NCBI GenBank assembly: GCA_903918675.1
Contig: CAIXFE010000041.1
Location: 1-39,605 of the forward strand
DNA length: 39,605 bases
Reading direction: 5' to 3'
Origin: an uncultured bacterium
GTDB lineage: Bacteria > Patescibacteriota > Gracilibacteria > Absconditabacterales > Absconditicoccaceae
Notes under the pieces: generated by a model
Seen by the model: only the letters and a program-made list of their open reading frames with translations
Databases searched by the model: none
Told to the model about the DNA's origin: nothing
In this document: piece after piece, positions 30,079-39,605 of the stretch
How the letters are laid out: each line of letters begins with the position of its first letter
How positions within the stretch are numbered: position 1 is the stretch's first letter
Position numbers and translations under genes: made by a program

Positions 30079-31944
30079 ATGAAAAAATGATTTCGATTTA
30101 TTCTCATATTTGTATTGGTTGTTACAGGGCTTATCCAGGTATATAAATGAACTTCTATCCAGGGAGATAAGATAGAGGTCGTCAAGAAAGAGCAGGCCGT
30201 GTCCTTGAGTGAATTTTTGAGTGGATATGCCAAAAATCTCTTTGATAAGGTGATCCTTGCTGATGATACAGATCTCAAAGGATACCAATATCTGGGGACA
30301 GGGCAGACGGTTTCCTTAGTATCATTGAATAAAAACTTAGTAGAAAATGACTATAATCTTTTTACAACCCAAAAGCCTGTGAGTACTTCACTTAAAGATT
30401 TGGGTATTAGCCTCACTGGAGCCATCCCAGTAAGTGTAGTCTACAATACTGAAAGCCGATTCGGTAAATTGGTTGAAAATTTTGGACCGATTTTGCTATT
30501 TTTTGTACTATTCCTCTTATTGATGAAGTTTGCTATGCCCAAAGGTGGCGGAGGATTCCCTTTCTCGGTCAAAGTCGGAAAGCTGAATACAGGGAAGACG
30601 ATCAAAACGAGATTTGTAGATGTGGCGGGTATGGATGAAGTCAAAATGGAACTTTCTGAGATCGTCGATTATCTCAAACATCCAGAAAAATATCATAAAG
30701 TCTGAGCAAGACATCCTAAATGAGTGTTGTTGTATGGACAGCCTGGTTCTGGGAAAACTTTACTCGCAAGGGCAGTCGCTGGTGAATCGAGCGTGCCATT
30801 CTTTTCCGTCTCTGGATCTGAATTTATGGAGATGCTCGTCGGTATGTGAGCGGCTAAAGTCAGAGAACTTTTTGGGAAAGCAAAATTAGCTGGTAGGGCA
30901 ATCATCTTTATCGATGAAATTGATGCTATCGGAAAGAAAAGAGGAGTCTGATATACCTGAGGACATCAAGAACAGGAACAGACCTTAAATCAGATTTTGA
31001 CTGAGATGGACGGATTTGATAATACCACGAATGTGATCGTGATCGCTGCGACCAATAGACCAGATATTTTGGATCCAGCGCTTTTGAGAGCGGGAAGGTT
31101 TGATAGAAAAGTGTATGTGGCAGCGCCTACATTGGAGGAAAGAGTCTTGATCTTCCAGTATTATCTCAGAGCAAAAAAGATAAGTAAGAAAATACAGATC
31201 GAATCATTGGCTAAAAGGACAAGTGGTTTGGTTGGAGCAGATATCGAAAATATCGTCAATGAAGCATCGCTCAAGATAGCTAAGGAAGATAGGACGGTGA
31301 TAGAAGTAGCTGACTTTGAATATGCTTTGGAGAAGGTATTGATGTGACCAGAAAAGAAACTTAAATCGATCAGAGAAGATGAGAAAAAAATGATTGCTTT
31401 CCATGAGCTCTGACATGCACTTACTTCTCATATTCTCCCTCATGCTGATCCTGTAGAAAAGATATCCATCGTCCGTAGAGGACTCGCACTGGGGATGACT
31501 TGGATCTCTCCAGATGAAGATACCTATTTATCTTCTAGAGAAAAGTTTTTGGATGAAGTCACTTCATTATTGTGAGGAAGGGCAGCTGAGGAAGTTTTCT
31601 TCGGTGAAGAAAGTATCACTACGGGAGCTGCAAATGATTTTGAAAAAGCGACGAAGATCATTACTGATATGTTGATCAAATATGGAATGGATAAAGATTT
31701 AGGACCAATCAATTACACAGATAAAGACACAGAGGATTACAAAATGTTTAAAAAATATAGTGAAAAGACGGCAGAGATTATCGATCAAAAGATCAAAGAT
31801 TATATGGCAATGTGTTATGATCATGCAAAGAAGATCATCAAAGAAAACAAGAAATTGATCGAGAAAATGTCGATCGAACTGATAGAGAAAGAATATATGA
31901 CCAAAGATGAATTTGAGGCAATGATGAAGGAAATGAAGAATTAA
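30079..31944 (+). CDS. ftsH: ATP-dependent zinc metalloprotease FtsH (621 aa)
   Basis: Membrane-bound AAA+ protease that degrades membrane and regulatory proteins. Residues about 5-23 form the first transmembrane helix ([16 protein letters not shown]), a periplasmic part follows, and a second helix is at about 136-154 ([17 protein letters not shown]). The AAA module shows [13 protein letters not shown], Walker [44 protein letters not shown] and [11 protein letters not shown]. The zinc site H442ELGH446 has its Gly encoded by TGA (31411-31413), direct proof of the recoding. Then [36 protein letters not shown] with the third zinc ligand region follow. Length 621 is usual. The start ATG 30079 with [12 protein letters not shown] needs TGA as Gly in codon four. 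Confidence 0.97.
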
Positions 31945-32033
31945 GAATTAAGAATGACGAATTTCGGAGTCTTTTTTATCAGAAAAACACCAAAATTCTT
32001 AATCCTTACTAGACGAAGTCCTTACTTCTTAAT
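31938..32033. repeat. Intergenic element: aattaag tandem units, core, complementary arm
   Basis: agaattaagaattaagaat overlapping the end of ftsH is followed by a core ttcggagtctttttt (31963-31977), which may act as a terminator, and by attcttaatcc and cttacttcttaat (to 32033) that pair with the first arm. Related to 4285-4394, 34021-34072 and 38627-38697. Confidence 0.55.
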
Positions 32034-32069
32034 CAATACAATAATGCTTTTTATATCATGTAGTAGCCT

Positions 32070-33029
32070 ATGAAACAAGCCTATGTCCTGGATCGATATA
32101 CCAATAAAAATTTTCTAGTGAAAAATATAGATGATGCACTCTTTGCGAAACTTCGTTATGGAGATAAGATAGTCTATGAAGCGGCTGATCAGACAGGGAC
32201 ATCCAAGCTTTCTGTGGGTACCTATCTGGGTCATGAAGTCCCCACAGACAGACAGGCAATGTTTAAAAAACTTCTAGAAGGAGAAGAAAAAACATATTTC
32301 GATGAACAGCAAGCATTTGCTCTGGATATCTTCCCATTATTCAAAAAACTTTTTAAGCAAAGCTTCCCTGATTCTGTTCCCGTGACTGCGAGGTTTCACA
32401 TCTATGGGGATCAGATTTATTTCTACTTCTACTCAGAGGAAAGATATGTCTTCACAGATTTTGTCAAAGAACTAAGACAAGAACTTGGGAAAAATATTTT
32501 CTTATTTCAGATCGGAGCAAGAGATATGGTGAAGATGTCTCCAGGTGCGGATTGTATCGTATGATGTAATGGGATCAGCTTATGTTGTAAAAGTAGTAGA
32601 CCGCTCCCAAGTGTAGAGATCGAAAATATTATCATACAAAATCTAGAAGGAAGAGATATAGAAAAATTGAAATGAAGATGTGGAAAACTGAAATGTTGCC
32701 TCGTCCATGAATTGGAATTGTATACCGATGAAAGTAAGAAGTTCCCTGCTAAATGATCTCATGTGGATGTGAAGTGAACTGCCGTTTGTGGAACAGTATT
32801 CTCGTTTAATATCATGAACAATGAAGTCACTATCAGGACTGATGATAATGAAACTTTTAGGATACCTTTAGCTCAAATAAAAACAGCGAAAGATAAATCA
32901 GAGCAAGAGACAAAGGCTGATCCAGAAAAAAAGCCTAACCAAGAAAAGAGATTTGATTCTCATCATGCTAAACCAAGACGTGAAGAAAGACCGGCACGTT
33001 CCTGATCTTGACCCAGGACGGGACACTAA
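32070..33029 (+). CDS. PSP1/YaaT (RicT)-family protein (319 aa)
   Basis: In Bacillus YaaT (RicT) belongs to the Y-complex that binds Fe-S clusters and affects RNase Y-dependent RNA turnover. The PSP1 core is here: RYVFTDFVKELRQELGKNIF, QIGARDMVKMSPGADCIVG, then CNGISLCCKSSRPLPSVEIEN, NLEGRDIEKLKGRCGKLKCC and LVHELELYTDESKKFPAKG. Cys residues (CNGISLCC, RCGKLKCC) fit the Fe-S ligand pattern of the family. The last 80 residues form a basic, low-complexity tail (QETKADPEKKPNQEK, KPRREERPARSGSG), suggesting RNA or membrane contact. TGA-Gly occurs in VGCNG, KGRCG, AKGSH and VKGT. Roles beyond the family name are inference. Confidence 0.87.
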
Positions 33030-33081
33030 TCATTTGCCTTATCTGTGGCGATGAAGAATTTTATATCTTTAATGGATACTC

Positions 33082-34020
33082 ATGATAAAAATCTGAACTA
33101 TTCTATGGATTATTTTGACTGTGATCTTGATAGCATTCCCTATCATCCTCATCATTTTTTATCTTTCTAAAAGATTTCAGAAGTTTATCCTCATGGCATT
33201 GAATAAAATTACTCATATCAATTTTCTCAAGAAGTTTAAAAATGAGGTATTGCTTAAAGGGAAAAGGCCAACTGTCGAGCCTTCTTCTGATCAAGACCTT
33301 AGTGAGTCCCAAGGGGGTTCTCAAGTAGAAACCATCATTTCTGAAACTGTAGAGATCGATATCATCCAAAATATTATCCAGGCACCTATGGTAGATGCTC
33401 CTGCAGTCGCTGCGCCACAAGAGGAGACGGTCTATGATAGAGAATCTTTTCTTAAGAATAAAAAACTTTTGGAAAAGATTGTGTATGAAGCACTCGTCTT
33501 GAGAAAAGAGGGAAGACTGGATGACTATGAGAAAAAACTTATTGAAGGATTGGCCTTGGATCCTGATGATAAGGACCTTAATAGATTTTTGGCTGATTAT
33601 TATTTCAGTACGGGCAATCATAAAAAAGCACTTTCGCTGTTGAAAAAAATTGTGGAACTCGATCCCAAAGATCACAAAGCTATCCGACAGATCGGAGAGA
33701 TCTATCTCACTTCATGAGATTTTGAGACGGCAGAATTATTGATCGAAAAAGCCATTGCGATCAATCCTGCCAATCCCAAATATTATATCAGTATGGTAGA
33801 ATTATATTACAATACTGATAGAAAGCCAGATGCAGTACAACAGATGGAACAGGTCGTCAGGCTGAGACCTACGAATGCTGGATATATGCTTACCTTAGCT
33901 GATTTGTATGAAGAGATAGGCGATTTAGATAATGCTCAAAGATATTATTTCCTTGTATTGGAATATGAACCCTCCAATGAGAAAGCAAAGAGAAAATTGA
34001 AAGAATTAGTGAAAGAATAA
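33082..34020 (+). CDS. TPR-repeat membrane protein (312 aa)
   Basis: Residues 1-35 hold an N-terminal transmembrane helix (TILWIILTVILIAFPIILII). A linker of about 70 residues (Ser/Pro/Glu-rich) follows. From about 130 to the end come tetratricopeptide repeats: LRKEGRLDDYEKKLIEGLAL, ADYYFSTGNHKKALSLLKKI, GEIYLTSGDFETAELLIEKA, VELYYNTDRKPDAVQQMEQ and ADLYEEIGDLDNAQRYYFLV. The TPR pattern (W/L-G-Y/A-F-A-P) is clear. One TGA is Gly in TSGDFET. The start at 33082 (MIKIGTILW) contains a TGA-Gly as fifth codon. TPRs are scaffolds, so this is probably a cytoplasmic-facing partner of a membrane complex; partners unknown. Confidence 0.85.
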
Positions 34021-34072
34021 ATAGAAATTAAGAATTAAAAATTAAAAATTAAAAATGGCGGAATCTTTTTAC
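34021..34072. repeat. Tandem aattaaa repeats with ggcggaatcttttt core
   Basis: Seven-bp units (aattaag, aattaaa three times) run to about 34053, followed by atggcggaatctttttacc. Part of the dispersed repeat family also seen at 4285, 31938 and 38627. The following 34073-34126 shows nothing further. Confidence 0.65.
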
Positions 34073-34126
34073 CTGCCATGCAAATAAATCCTAAACAAAA
34101 AGATTTGGAATGGATTTACTTATTAA

Positions 34127-35455
34127 ATGAAAACGATGTTGGCACAATATTACGATATCTTGAAAGATCTTATCAAATTTAAGAGCATATCTACAGATCA
34201 GCAGTTTGCTCCAGAGATGATGGTAACTGCAAAGTTTCTAGAGAAGCTTTTCCAAGAACATAAACGAGATGTAGAAGTAGTTACAGGATATGGAAATCCT
34301 ATTGTCTTGGCTTCTTTCACGGTGAATAAAAAACTACCTAATTGCCTGCTCTATGGGCATTATGATGTCCAATTTGCAGATAAGGGAGAATGATGGAAGC
34401 ATGATCCTTTTTCTTTATATCTTGGGAAGGATAAGATCTATGGTAGAGGAGTATCTGATAATAAATGACAATTTCTTATCCATCTTGTAAGTTTATTTGA
34501 GTTGAGTAAGCAGAATAATCTTTGTTATAATGTGACTGTGATCTTGGAATGAGAAGAGGAGGTAGGATCTGCACATTTACAACAATTTCTTTTAGCATAT
34601 AAAGATAGACTTAAGGCAGATATCGCACTTGTATCAGACTCAGATATTATCGGAGATACTCCCTGTATCGATGCGGGATATAGAGGATCGTGTAATGCAA
34701 AATTAAAACTTACTACTGCACATACCGATGTCCATTCGGGGTCTTATGGCGGAGTGTTTCCTAATGCGATCCATGAAGCCACTATTTTGATAAGCAAATT
34801 ATTTGATATGAATCACCGTATTACCGTTCCTTATTTCTACTACAACGTGGAGAAGATAGATACCGATATCCTGATCAGAAACAAGAAGATGAAGATAAAC
34901 GTAGAAAAAATACAGACAGATTTTTGAGTCAAAGCATTGCTGACGGATAAAGAGTTTGACTATCTGACGCAGGTCGGATTGAGGCCTACGATCCAGATTA
35001 CGGGCATCCAGGGTGGATATATGGGAGATGGGTTTAAAAATGCAATCCCTGCTACATCCAGCATCCATCTCAATTTCAGACTTGTAAAAAATCAACGTGT
35101 AGATGATGTGATCAAAGCGTTTGAACAGTGGGTGCATACAAATATGCCGGAGTATGTAGAGTACGAACTTTCATGGGTCGACAAAGCAGAGGCATCTAAG
35201 GCGAATATGGGGTCAATCTATCATAAGAAAGCAGAGAAGATATTGAAAGAAATATTTGGAAAGCCCGTTTTCTATAAATATTCATGATGAACTTTGCCCA
35301 TCGTGAATTTATTCACGGATATCCTCTGAACCGAAAGCTTGCTTGTTCCCTTGGCTAATGAGGATTGCAATATGCATGGTGTAAATGAAAATATGGATAT
35401 CGCTCTTGTGGAAAAATGATTGATGTTTTCTCATGCATTTTTCGCAGAGAAGTAA
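34127..35455 (+). CDS. M20-family metallopeptidase (442 aa)
   Basis: Zinc-dependent carboxy/dipeptidase of the M20/M28 clan. Metal ligands are visible in order: NCLLYGHYDVQFADKGE (His), IYGRGVSDNKGQFLIHL (Asp, bridging), VILEGEEEVGSAHL (Glu/Glu), LVSDSDIIGDTPCID (Asp), and near the C-terminus ANEDCNMHGVNENMD (His). The dimerisation domain lies between with HTDVHSGSYGGVFPNAIHE and TGIQGGYMGDGFKNAIPA. 442 residues is usual. Eight or so TGA codons are Gly, including in EGWKHDPF, NKGQ and EGEEEVG, where Gly or a turn residue is conserved. Presumably it recycles peptides taken up or made by proteolysis; exact substrate cannot be told. Confidence 0.92.
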
Positions 35456-35514
35456 CACCCGTTTAAACGCCTAAACGTTGAAACGTCGAAACGATTTTAA
35501 TTGATTCGTTCCCT

Positions 35515-36180
35515 ATGAAATTATCTGATATGGATTTAGCTCAAAAATTGCGAGATTATCATCTTATGCATCATACGATAGTGTCAGCAGATGTGATCTT
35601 TGTCTTATGCAGTAATGATCTTCGTGTCGCTGAATATGCCGCAGATCTTTATCTCCAATGATATGCTCCTTATATCTTGTTCTCCTGATGAACGGCGCAT
35701 GGCGATGATCTTTTGGCGACCAACTGGTGAATTAGTGAGGCTGAAATGTTTGCTAAGATAGCTAAAGAAAAATGAGTCCCCATGGATAAGATTCTTCTTG
35801 ATGTTTTAGCAGAAAACACTGGGCAGAATATTGTGAATGGATATGCATTATTAAAAGAATCCCATGTGCCTATGGATAATATTCTCCTTGTTCAGAAGCC
35901 ATTTATGCAGAGAAGAACGTATGCTACATTTATGAAGCAATGGCCATGAGCAAATATCCCTAAATTTATCATTACTTCACCTAATATCTCCTTCACTTCT
36001 TATCCCAATATCTCTATTACTCAAGATGCGCTTATCAATATTCTAGTCTGAGATACTCAGAGGATTATCGAGTATCCCGCTATGTGATTCCAAATATCTC
36101 AAGAGGTGCCTGATGATGTACTTACTGCTTATCATGAACTTATCTGACGTGGATATACCAAACATTTATTTTCTAAATAA
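35515..36180 (+). CDS. YdcF/SanA-family (DUF218) protein (221 aa)
   Basis: Detectable only with TGA as Gly, because the frame holds about nine TGA codons. The DUF218 pattern is clear: SADVIFVLCSNDLRVAEYAA, LYLQGYAPYILFSGGTAHGD, SEAEMFAKIAKEKGVPMDKI, LLDVLAENTGQNIVNGYALL, and NILLVQKPFMQRRTYATFM then QWPGANIPKFIITSPNISF. Members such as YdcF bind S-adenosylmethionine, and ElyC/SanA act in envelope integrity. No membrane helix is found, so this is the soluble YdcF type. It precedes galU by 9 bp and is probably co-transcribed with it and the CYTH gene. Function in this organism is not certain. Confidence 0.87.
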
Positions 36181-36189
36181 TTTCTCTTT

Positions 36190-37002
36190 ATGAAAGCGAT
36201 CGTTATTGTGGCTTGAATCTGAACTAGGACTTTGCCTATTACCAAGACTATTCCAAAAGAAATGCTTCCGGTTGGCGATAAACCTGTGATCCAATATGTT
36301 ATAGAATGTATTGTTTCAGCAGGAATTGAGGACATCCTTATGATTACTTCTGATCAAAAAAAGGCTTTGGAAGATTATTTTGATAAGGATTATGAATTGG
36401 AATCAGTCCTAACGAGTAAGTGAAAAAACGATTTACTTGATTTGGTTGCAGCTCCTGCTGCCATGGGCAACTTTGCCTTTGTTAGGCAGAAACAGCCTTT
36501 GTGAACAGCACATGCTATTTTACAGGCAGAACCTTGGATAGCTGATGATTATTTTCTTGTCGTGTATGGAGATTCTATTTATTCACCTTATCTTATTGTA
36601 GATATTTTGAAAAAATTTGCAGAAGTAAAAACATCTATCCTTGCCGTAAATCAGGTGCCTCATACAGAGACATGTAGATATGGTTGTCTGAGATTGGATG
36701 GTGATCGTGCTTTAGAAATTGTGGAGAAGCCTAAAATAGAAGATGCTCCATCAGATTTTGTCTGGAACGGAGTTGGTCTTTTCCATAGGTCTTTATTTGA
36801 CTTCATCAAGAAAACCGCTATAAATACAGCCGTAAACGAATATTATATTACCGATACGTTCAATATGCTCATGCAACAGCAAGATGTACGTATAGTCCAG
36901 ACTGATCCTTTCTGGGATGTCGGGAGTATCGATTCTCGGATGAAGGCTAATGCAAAAATATATGCCGATGGATATTTATTCCCTCCTCGTGCATCAGTTT
37001 AA
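36190..37002 (+). CDS. galU: UTP-glucose-1-phosphate uridylyltransferase-like (270 aa)
   Basis: Forms UDP-glucose from UTP and glucose 1-phosphate, feeding envelope glycans. The nucleotide-binding signature [20 protein letters not shown] has both Gly of AGIG encoded by TGA. Further: [71 protein letters not shown] (GalU DD-type metal site partly changed to GDS), [41 protein letters not shown], and [14 protein letters not shown]. Length 270 is slightly short of 290-300. A closely related dTDP- or other sugar nucleotidyltransferase remains possible. It lies in the ydcF-galU-CYTH run; 9 bp and 18 bp spacers indicate one operon. Confidence 0.9.
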
Positions 37003-37020
37003 TTCACTACTTGAGTTATC

Positions 37021-37557
37021 ATGAAAGGAGTAGAGGTCAGAGCTAAGATCACTGATGTGGAAGCTATCAAAAGTAGACTGGTGCTTTTGTGATATTCTTT
37101 TTCACAACCGTTATTTCAACAAGATAGAACGTATCTCTCCAATGATTTACTTTTCACAGATATCCAGCAGGGGACTGTGATCATCAAGATCAGAAATTCA
37201 AATGGGAAATATACTCTCATGCTTAAGAAAAGAGGGGAAACGAAATTTGATAATATCGAAAGAGAAGTAACAATCGATGATTCTGATCAGGCAGCTGAAA
37301 TACTTAAATATATGTGATATTATCAAGTGGTAGAAGTATCCAAAGTCAGATGGAGATGTTCGTATAATAATATTACTATCTGTCTGGATGAGGTAGAGGG
37401 GCTTGGCTCGTTTATCAAAGTAGAAAGGTTGATAGATGCGGATGACGTTCAAGCAGCCGAGAATCTTTCTTCTTTTCTGGAAAATCTCTGAGTATCGGCA
37501 GACGATTATGTCTCTCAGAGTTATGATGATATGATCTATCATCAGAGAGGAACATAA
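37021..37557 (+). CDS. CYTH-domain protein, class IV adenylate cyclase-like (178 aa)
   Basis: CYTH proteins (CyaB, ThTPase) bind triphosphate ligands in a tunnel fold. The pattern is seen: MKGVEVRAKITDVEAIKSRL at the start, DRTYLSNDLLF, VIIKIRNSNGKYTLMLKKRG (RIR and LxxK-type basic residues), NIEREVTIDD, VEVSKVRWRCSYNNITICLD, EVEGLGSFIKVERL, and DYVSQSYDDMI. Four TGA codons are Gly, so the gene cannot be seen in the standard code. Residue count 178 is normal for the CyaB/CYTH type. It sits 18 bp after galU and likely shares its transcript. Whether it makes cAMP or hydrolyses thiamine or other triphosphates is unknown. Confidence 0.88.
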
Positions 37558-37652
37558 GAAGAATTTTCAAAGTTTCGAATTTAAAATTTACAAAACAATA
37601 TCCGAATATCAAAATTTGTTTCCGTTTATTCCAAAATTTTTGTATTTCGACA

Positions 37653-38561
37653 CTATTTGTTCCATAAGCTGGCTGGGTATTCTCATTGGGATATCATTTT
37701 TTGTAATTTCTCGATAGCGATCTGTTTGTCCTGAGGTACTGTAATACCAAATCGTGGCATATCATCTCATAAGACTTTGATCTTGATGGTTCATTTTTTT
37801 ACCAGGTCTTCAAGCAGGACTGCCATGACGGATTCTGCCTTGAGATCTTGGATATGTACGTGAAGAAACGTCAGAAAACTTTTTTCAAAAAAATCAAACA
37901 CCTGAGGATGAAAGCCCCGAAAATTGGTATTTACTATCGCGTTGCGATCCAATGGATGTTTTATTCACTGATCATCTTCATGGAAATATGCATCTCCTTC
38001 TTTCCCTACTTTAGTCGTCTCATCAATGCCAACCAAATATCATTGCTCATCTACTTGGCAGATGCCTCTCGTGACGTATCAGAATTCTGACATCATATTG
38101 TGGAGTCTGTTGTTGAACATCGTATAGCTTGTCTCGTTGAGTTCTGGTCCGCTAAGAAAGTCTGCTACTGCTTGAAATGCTTCTCTCCCATAAAAATCAT
38201 CTGCGTTGATCACTGCAAATGGCTCGTGAATGATATCTTTAGCTGCAAGTACTGCATGTGTGGTCCCTCGTTGTTTCACTCTTTCAGGAGGAGAGATAAA
38301 TCATCCCGGCAAGGTGCCGATATCTTGGATGACATATTCTACGGTTACAAAGGGGGCTAACTTCTTGGAAAAAATCTCCTCCATATCATGGAGCATCTCT
38401 TTCTTGACGACAATGACAACTCTCCCAAACCCAGTCCTTAAGGCATCATAAATGGAGTAGTCAATGATTGCTTCTCCGGAAGGGCCAAATCATGCTACCT
38501 GTTTGAGTCATCCATAGCGACTTCCCATACCTGCAGCCATTACGAGTAAGGTTGGTTTCAT
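37653..38561 (-). CDS. Sugar-nucleotide nucleotidyltransferase (302 aa)
   Basis: NTP-transferase of the GT-A fold that activates a sugar phosphate. Start MKPTLLVMAAGMGSRYGGLK is the family's nucleotide signature, with a TGA-Gly in YGGLK. It continues VAGFGPSGEAIIDYSIYDA, GRVVIVVKKEMLHDM, VIQDIGTLPGGFISPPERVK, RGTTHAVLAAKDII, FAVINADDFYGREAFQAVA (metal Asp in NADDFYG), and NNRLHNMMSEFGYVTRGICQ. The end is VNTNFRGFHPQVFDFFEKSF, LEDLVKKGTIKIKVLGDD, MPRFGITVPQDKQ and GEYPASLWNK. The Gly residues in LPGG, EFGYV, DEQGY, DDQG and SQGEY are TGA. Strong promoter 30-60 bp upstream. Donor and sugar are not defined by these motifs. Confidence 0.9.
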
Positions 38562-38590
38562 TCATCGTACTAAGAGATAAAGATATCCCT

Positions 38591-38619
38591 TGTATAATAA
38601 TTCAATGAGGGCATTGCAA
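38591..38619 (-). promoter_or_regulatory. Promoter of the nucleotidyltransferase gene
   Basis: On the minus strand TTGCAA (38614-38619) and TATACA (38591-38596) are 17 bp apart, 30 bp upstream of the start at 38561. Same -35 sequence as the promoter at 15703-15730. Confidence 0.6.
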
Positions 38620-38626
38620 GATGATT

Positions 38627-38697
38627 AGTTCTTGTTTTAAGTTTTGAGTGTTAAATGATGGAGTCTTTAAACCTAAAACTTAAAATTTAAAACCTCC
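38627..38697. repeat. Intergenic degenerate repeat element with gatggagtcttt core
   Basis: gttttaagttttgagtg faces aaacctaaaacttaaaattt around gatggagtctttaaa (about 38657-38671), the same plan as at 4285, 31938 and 34021. Between 38698 and 38859 there is only AT-rich sequence with no gene. Confidence 0.55.
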
Positions 38698-38859
38698 AAC
38701 AGCCATTCAGGCCTTTTGCGTCAAAAAAATGTCAGTAACTATGTCAAGAACTTGTTAGAAAAAGGGCTTCTTAACTGATATTTTATCGAAAAATCTCTTG
38801 CATTAAAAATCCGGAAGACTACATAGGGGACAGATTTATTTTTTTAGTTTAGGCAGATC

Positions 38860-39507
38860 ATGGAATATCTAAAGGACTACTGATTTACAGAACAAGAAAT
38901 GGCTATTGTCTCTAAGGCTAGCCAGAAATTTCATAAAATGATCGAAGATAATAAATTAGATCCTTATTCCTTGGCTGGGCATATTGAAGAACTTCAGAAG
39001 TGGGGACAATTTGCATTGAAACACCATCCGGATATGGATCCTTTCGTTCTCTTTCTTGCGATTTTTCTCCATGATGCTGGTCATTACCCCATTATTCAGC
39101 AGGATCATGCTATCACATGAGAGATCATTGCAAGGCAGTTTTTGGAGCAAGAAGGAGTGGCTCAGGAGCTTATAGATAAGGTAGCTCATTGTGTGAGATC
39201 TCATAGATGCAGGGATGTGCTACCACAAACTGAAGAAGCTAAAATGATGACGACCATAGACTCGGCTACACATTTCACTGATCCGCTTTTTTACTTGAAT
39301 GTTCTTGTTCATCCTGCATTTCCAAAGAGTAATATTCTAGAACTTTATGATCATCTAGAGGCCAAAATGGATAGAGATTACAGGGACGTGCAATTGTATC
39401 CAGAGATACAGCAAAAAATAGAGCCACTTTATACTGCGTGGAAAGAACTGCTCAAACAAAAGAGACCAAATTGTAATCCGAAATGCACAAACATAGAAAA
39501 AGAATAG
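38860..39507 (+). CDS. HD-domain phosphohydrolase-like protein (215 aa)
   Basis: A metal-dependent phosphohydrolase of the HD superfamily. Ligands appear as AGHIEELQKWGQFAL (first His), FLAIFLHDAGHYPI (HD pair), DHAITGEIIARQFLEQEG and VAHCVRSHRCRDVLPQT (last His), then IDSATHFTDPLFYL with an Asp. Start ATG 38860 (MEYLKDYGFTEQEMAIV) holds one TGA-Gly; a second TGA is in ITGEII. The C-terminal tail (KQKRPNCNPKCTNIEKE) is basic with two Cys. Such small HD proteins hydrolyse nucleotides or nucleotide second messengers; specificity is not visible. Confidence 0.87.
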
Positions 39508-39548
39508 TATTGGAGTAAAGACCATTTACTTCTCTATTATGATTCTTA

Positions 39549-39605
39549 ATGAAACAATTATCCAAACGTGAAAGGTTATTGATATATAGATGACTAGCCG
39601 TAGGA
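39549..39605 (+). CDS. Start of a gene cut by the window edge (partial)
   Basis: ATG 39549 opens MKQLSKRERLLIYRGLAVG, with TGA as Gly, and stays open to the end. A short basic start leading into a hydrophobic stretch is like an N-terminal membrane anchor. An earlier ATG at 39539 is stopped within 16 codons. Too little is visible to identify it. Confidence 0.45.

Noticed and set aside
34078-34170. Short open frame starting at ATG 34078
   Set aside because: About 30 codons, overlapping the M20 peptidase start in another frame, with no supporting signal.

Overview
The window reads as chromosomal DNA of a bacterium that decodes UGA as glycine (translation table 25), which points to Absconditabacteria (SR1) or Gracilibacteria (BD1-5/GN02) in the Patescibacteria/CPR. 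This is seen directly: with the standard code almost every gene breaks at TGA, and with TGA=Gly the pieces join into full-length proteins with glycine exactly where the families require it. Examples are the FtsH zinc motif HELGH, GalU AGIGTR, the residue before the RecG Walker A GDVGSGKT, and the AlaRS residues around VGPCGP. The sequence is AT-rich, intergenic spaces are short, and Shine-Dalgarno sites are mostly not visible. I cannot decide between the two phyla.

Layout. 1-5.3 kb: an unrecognised gene, a free-standing DnaE PHP domain (minus), an exported amidase-SpoIID fusion for cell-wall remodelling, and a WecG/TagA glycosyltransferase. 5.4-11.6 kb: a single-pass membrane protein, alanyl-tRNA synthetase, an EamA transporter and two small minus-strand genes. 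11.9-20.4 kb: a 471-residue orphan, recJ (minus), a 1-kb gene-free stretch with repeats and a candidate structured RNA, a 584-residue protein with an ECF-sigma-like core, glutamate dehydrogenase (minus), a DUF134 protein (minus), RNase P RNA and tRNA-Trp. 20.4-29.9 kb: an ABC exporter pair (minus), uracil-DNA glycosylase, a 1240-residue LRR/SLH surface protein, a Nudix hydrolase and recG (minus). 30-39.6 kb: ftsH, a PSP1/YaaT protein, a TPR membrane protein, an M20 peptidase, a close-packed set ydcF-like/galU/CYTH, an opposing nucleotidyltransferase, an HD-domain protein and the start of another gene.

The most unusual content is inside housekeeping genes. AlaRS carries a HAD-phosphatase-like domain of about 130 residues inserted between two halves of its catalytic domain. 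It also stops part-way into the editing domain, so the editing site and C-Ala are missing. RecG carries a GxxExxY (PD-(D/E)XK-like) domain of about 140 residues inserted between its wedge/linker region and its helicase core. DnaE is represented here only by its PHP domain. Most intergenic spaces carry degenerate tandem repeats of 7-11 bp, often followed by a complementary arm, and several other hairpin elements recur.

Functionally the window mixes envelope building (amidase/SpoIID, TagA, SLH protein, GalU, nucleotidyltransferase, YdcF), DNA repair (RecJ, RecG, Ung), proteolysis (FtsH, M20) and RNA/translation genes (rnpB, tRNA-Trp, AlaRS). I see no prophage, transposase, CRISPR array or rRNA.
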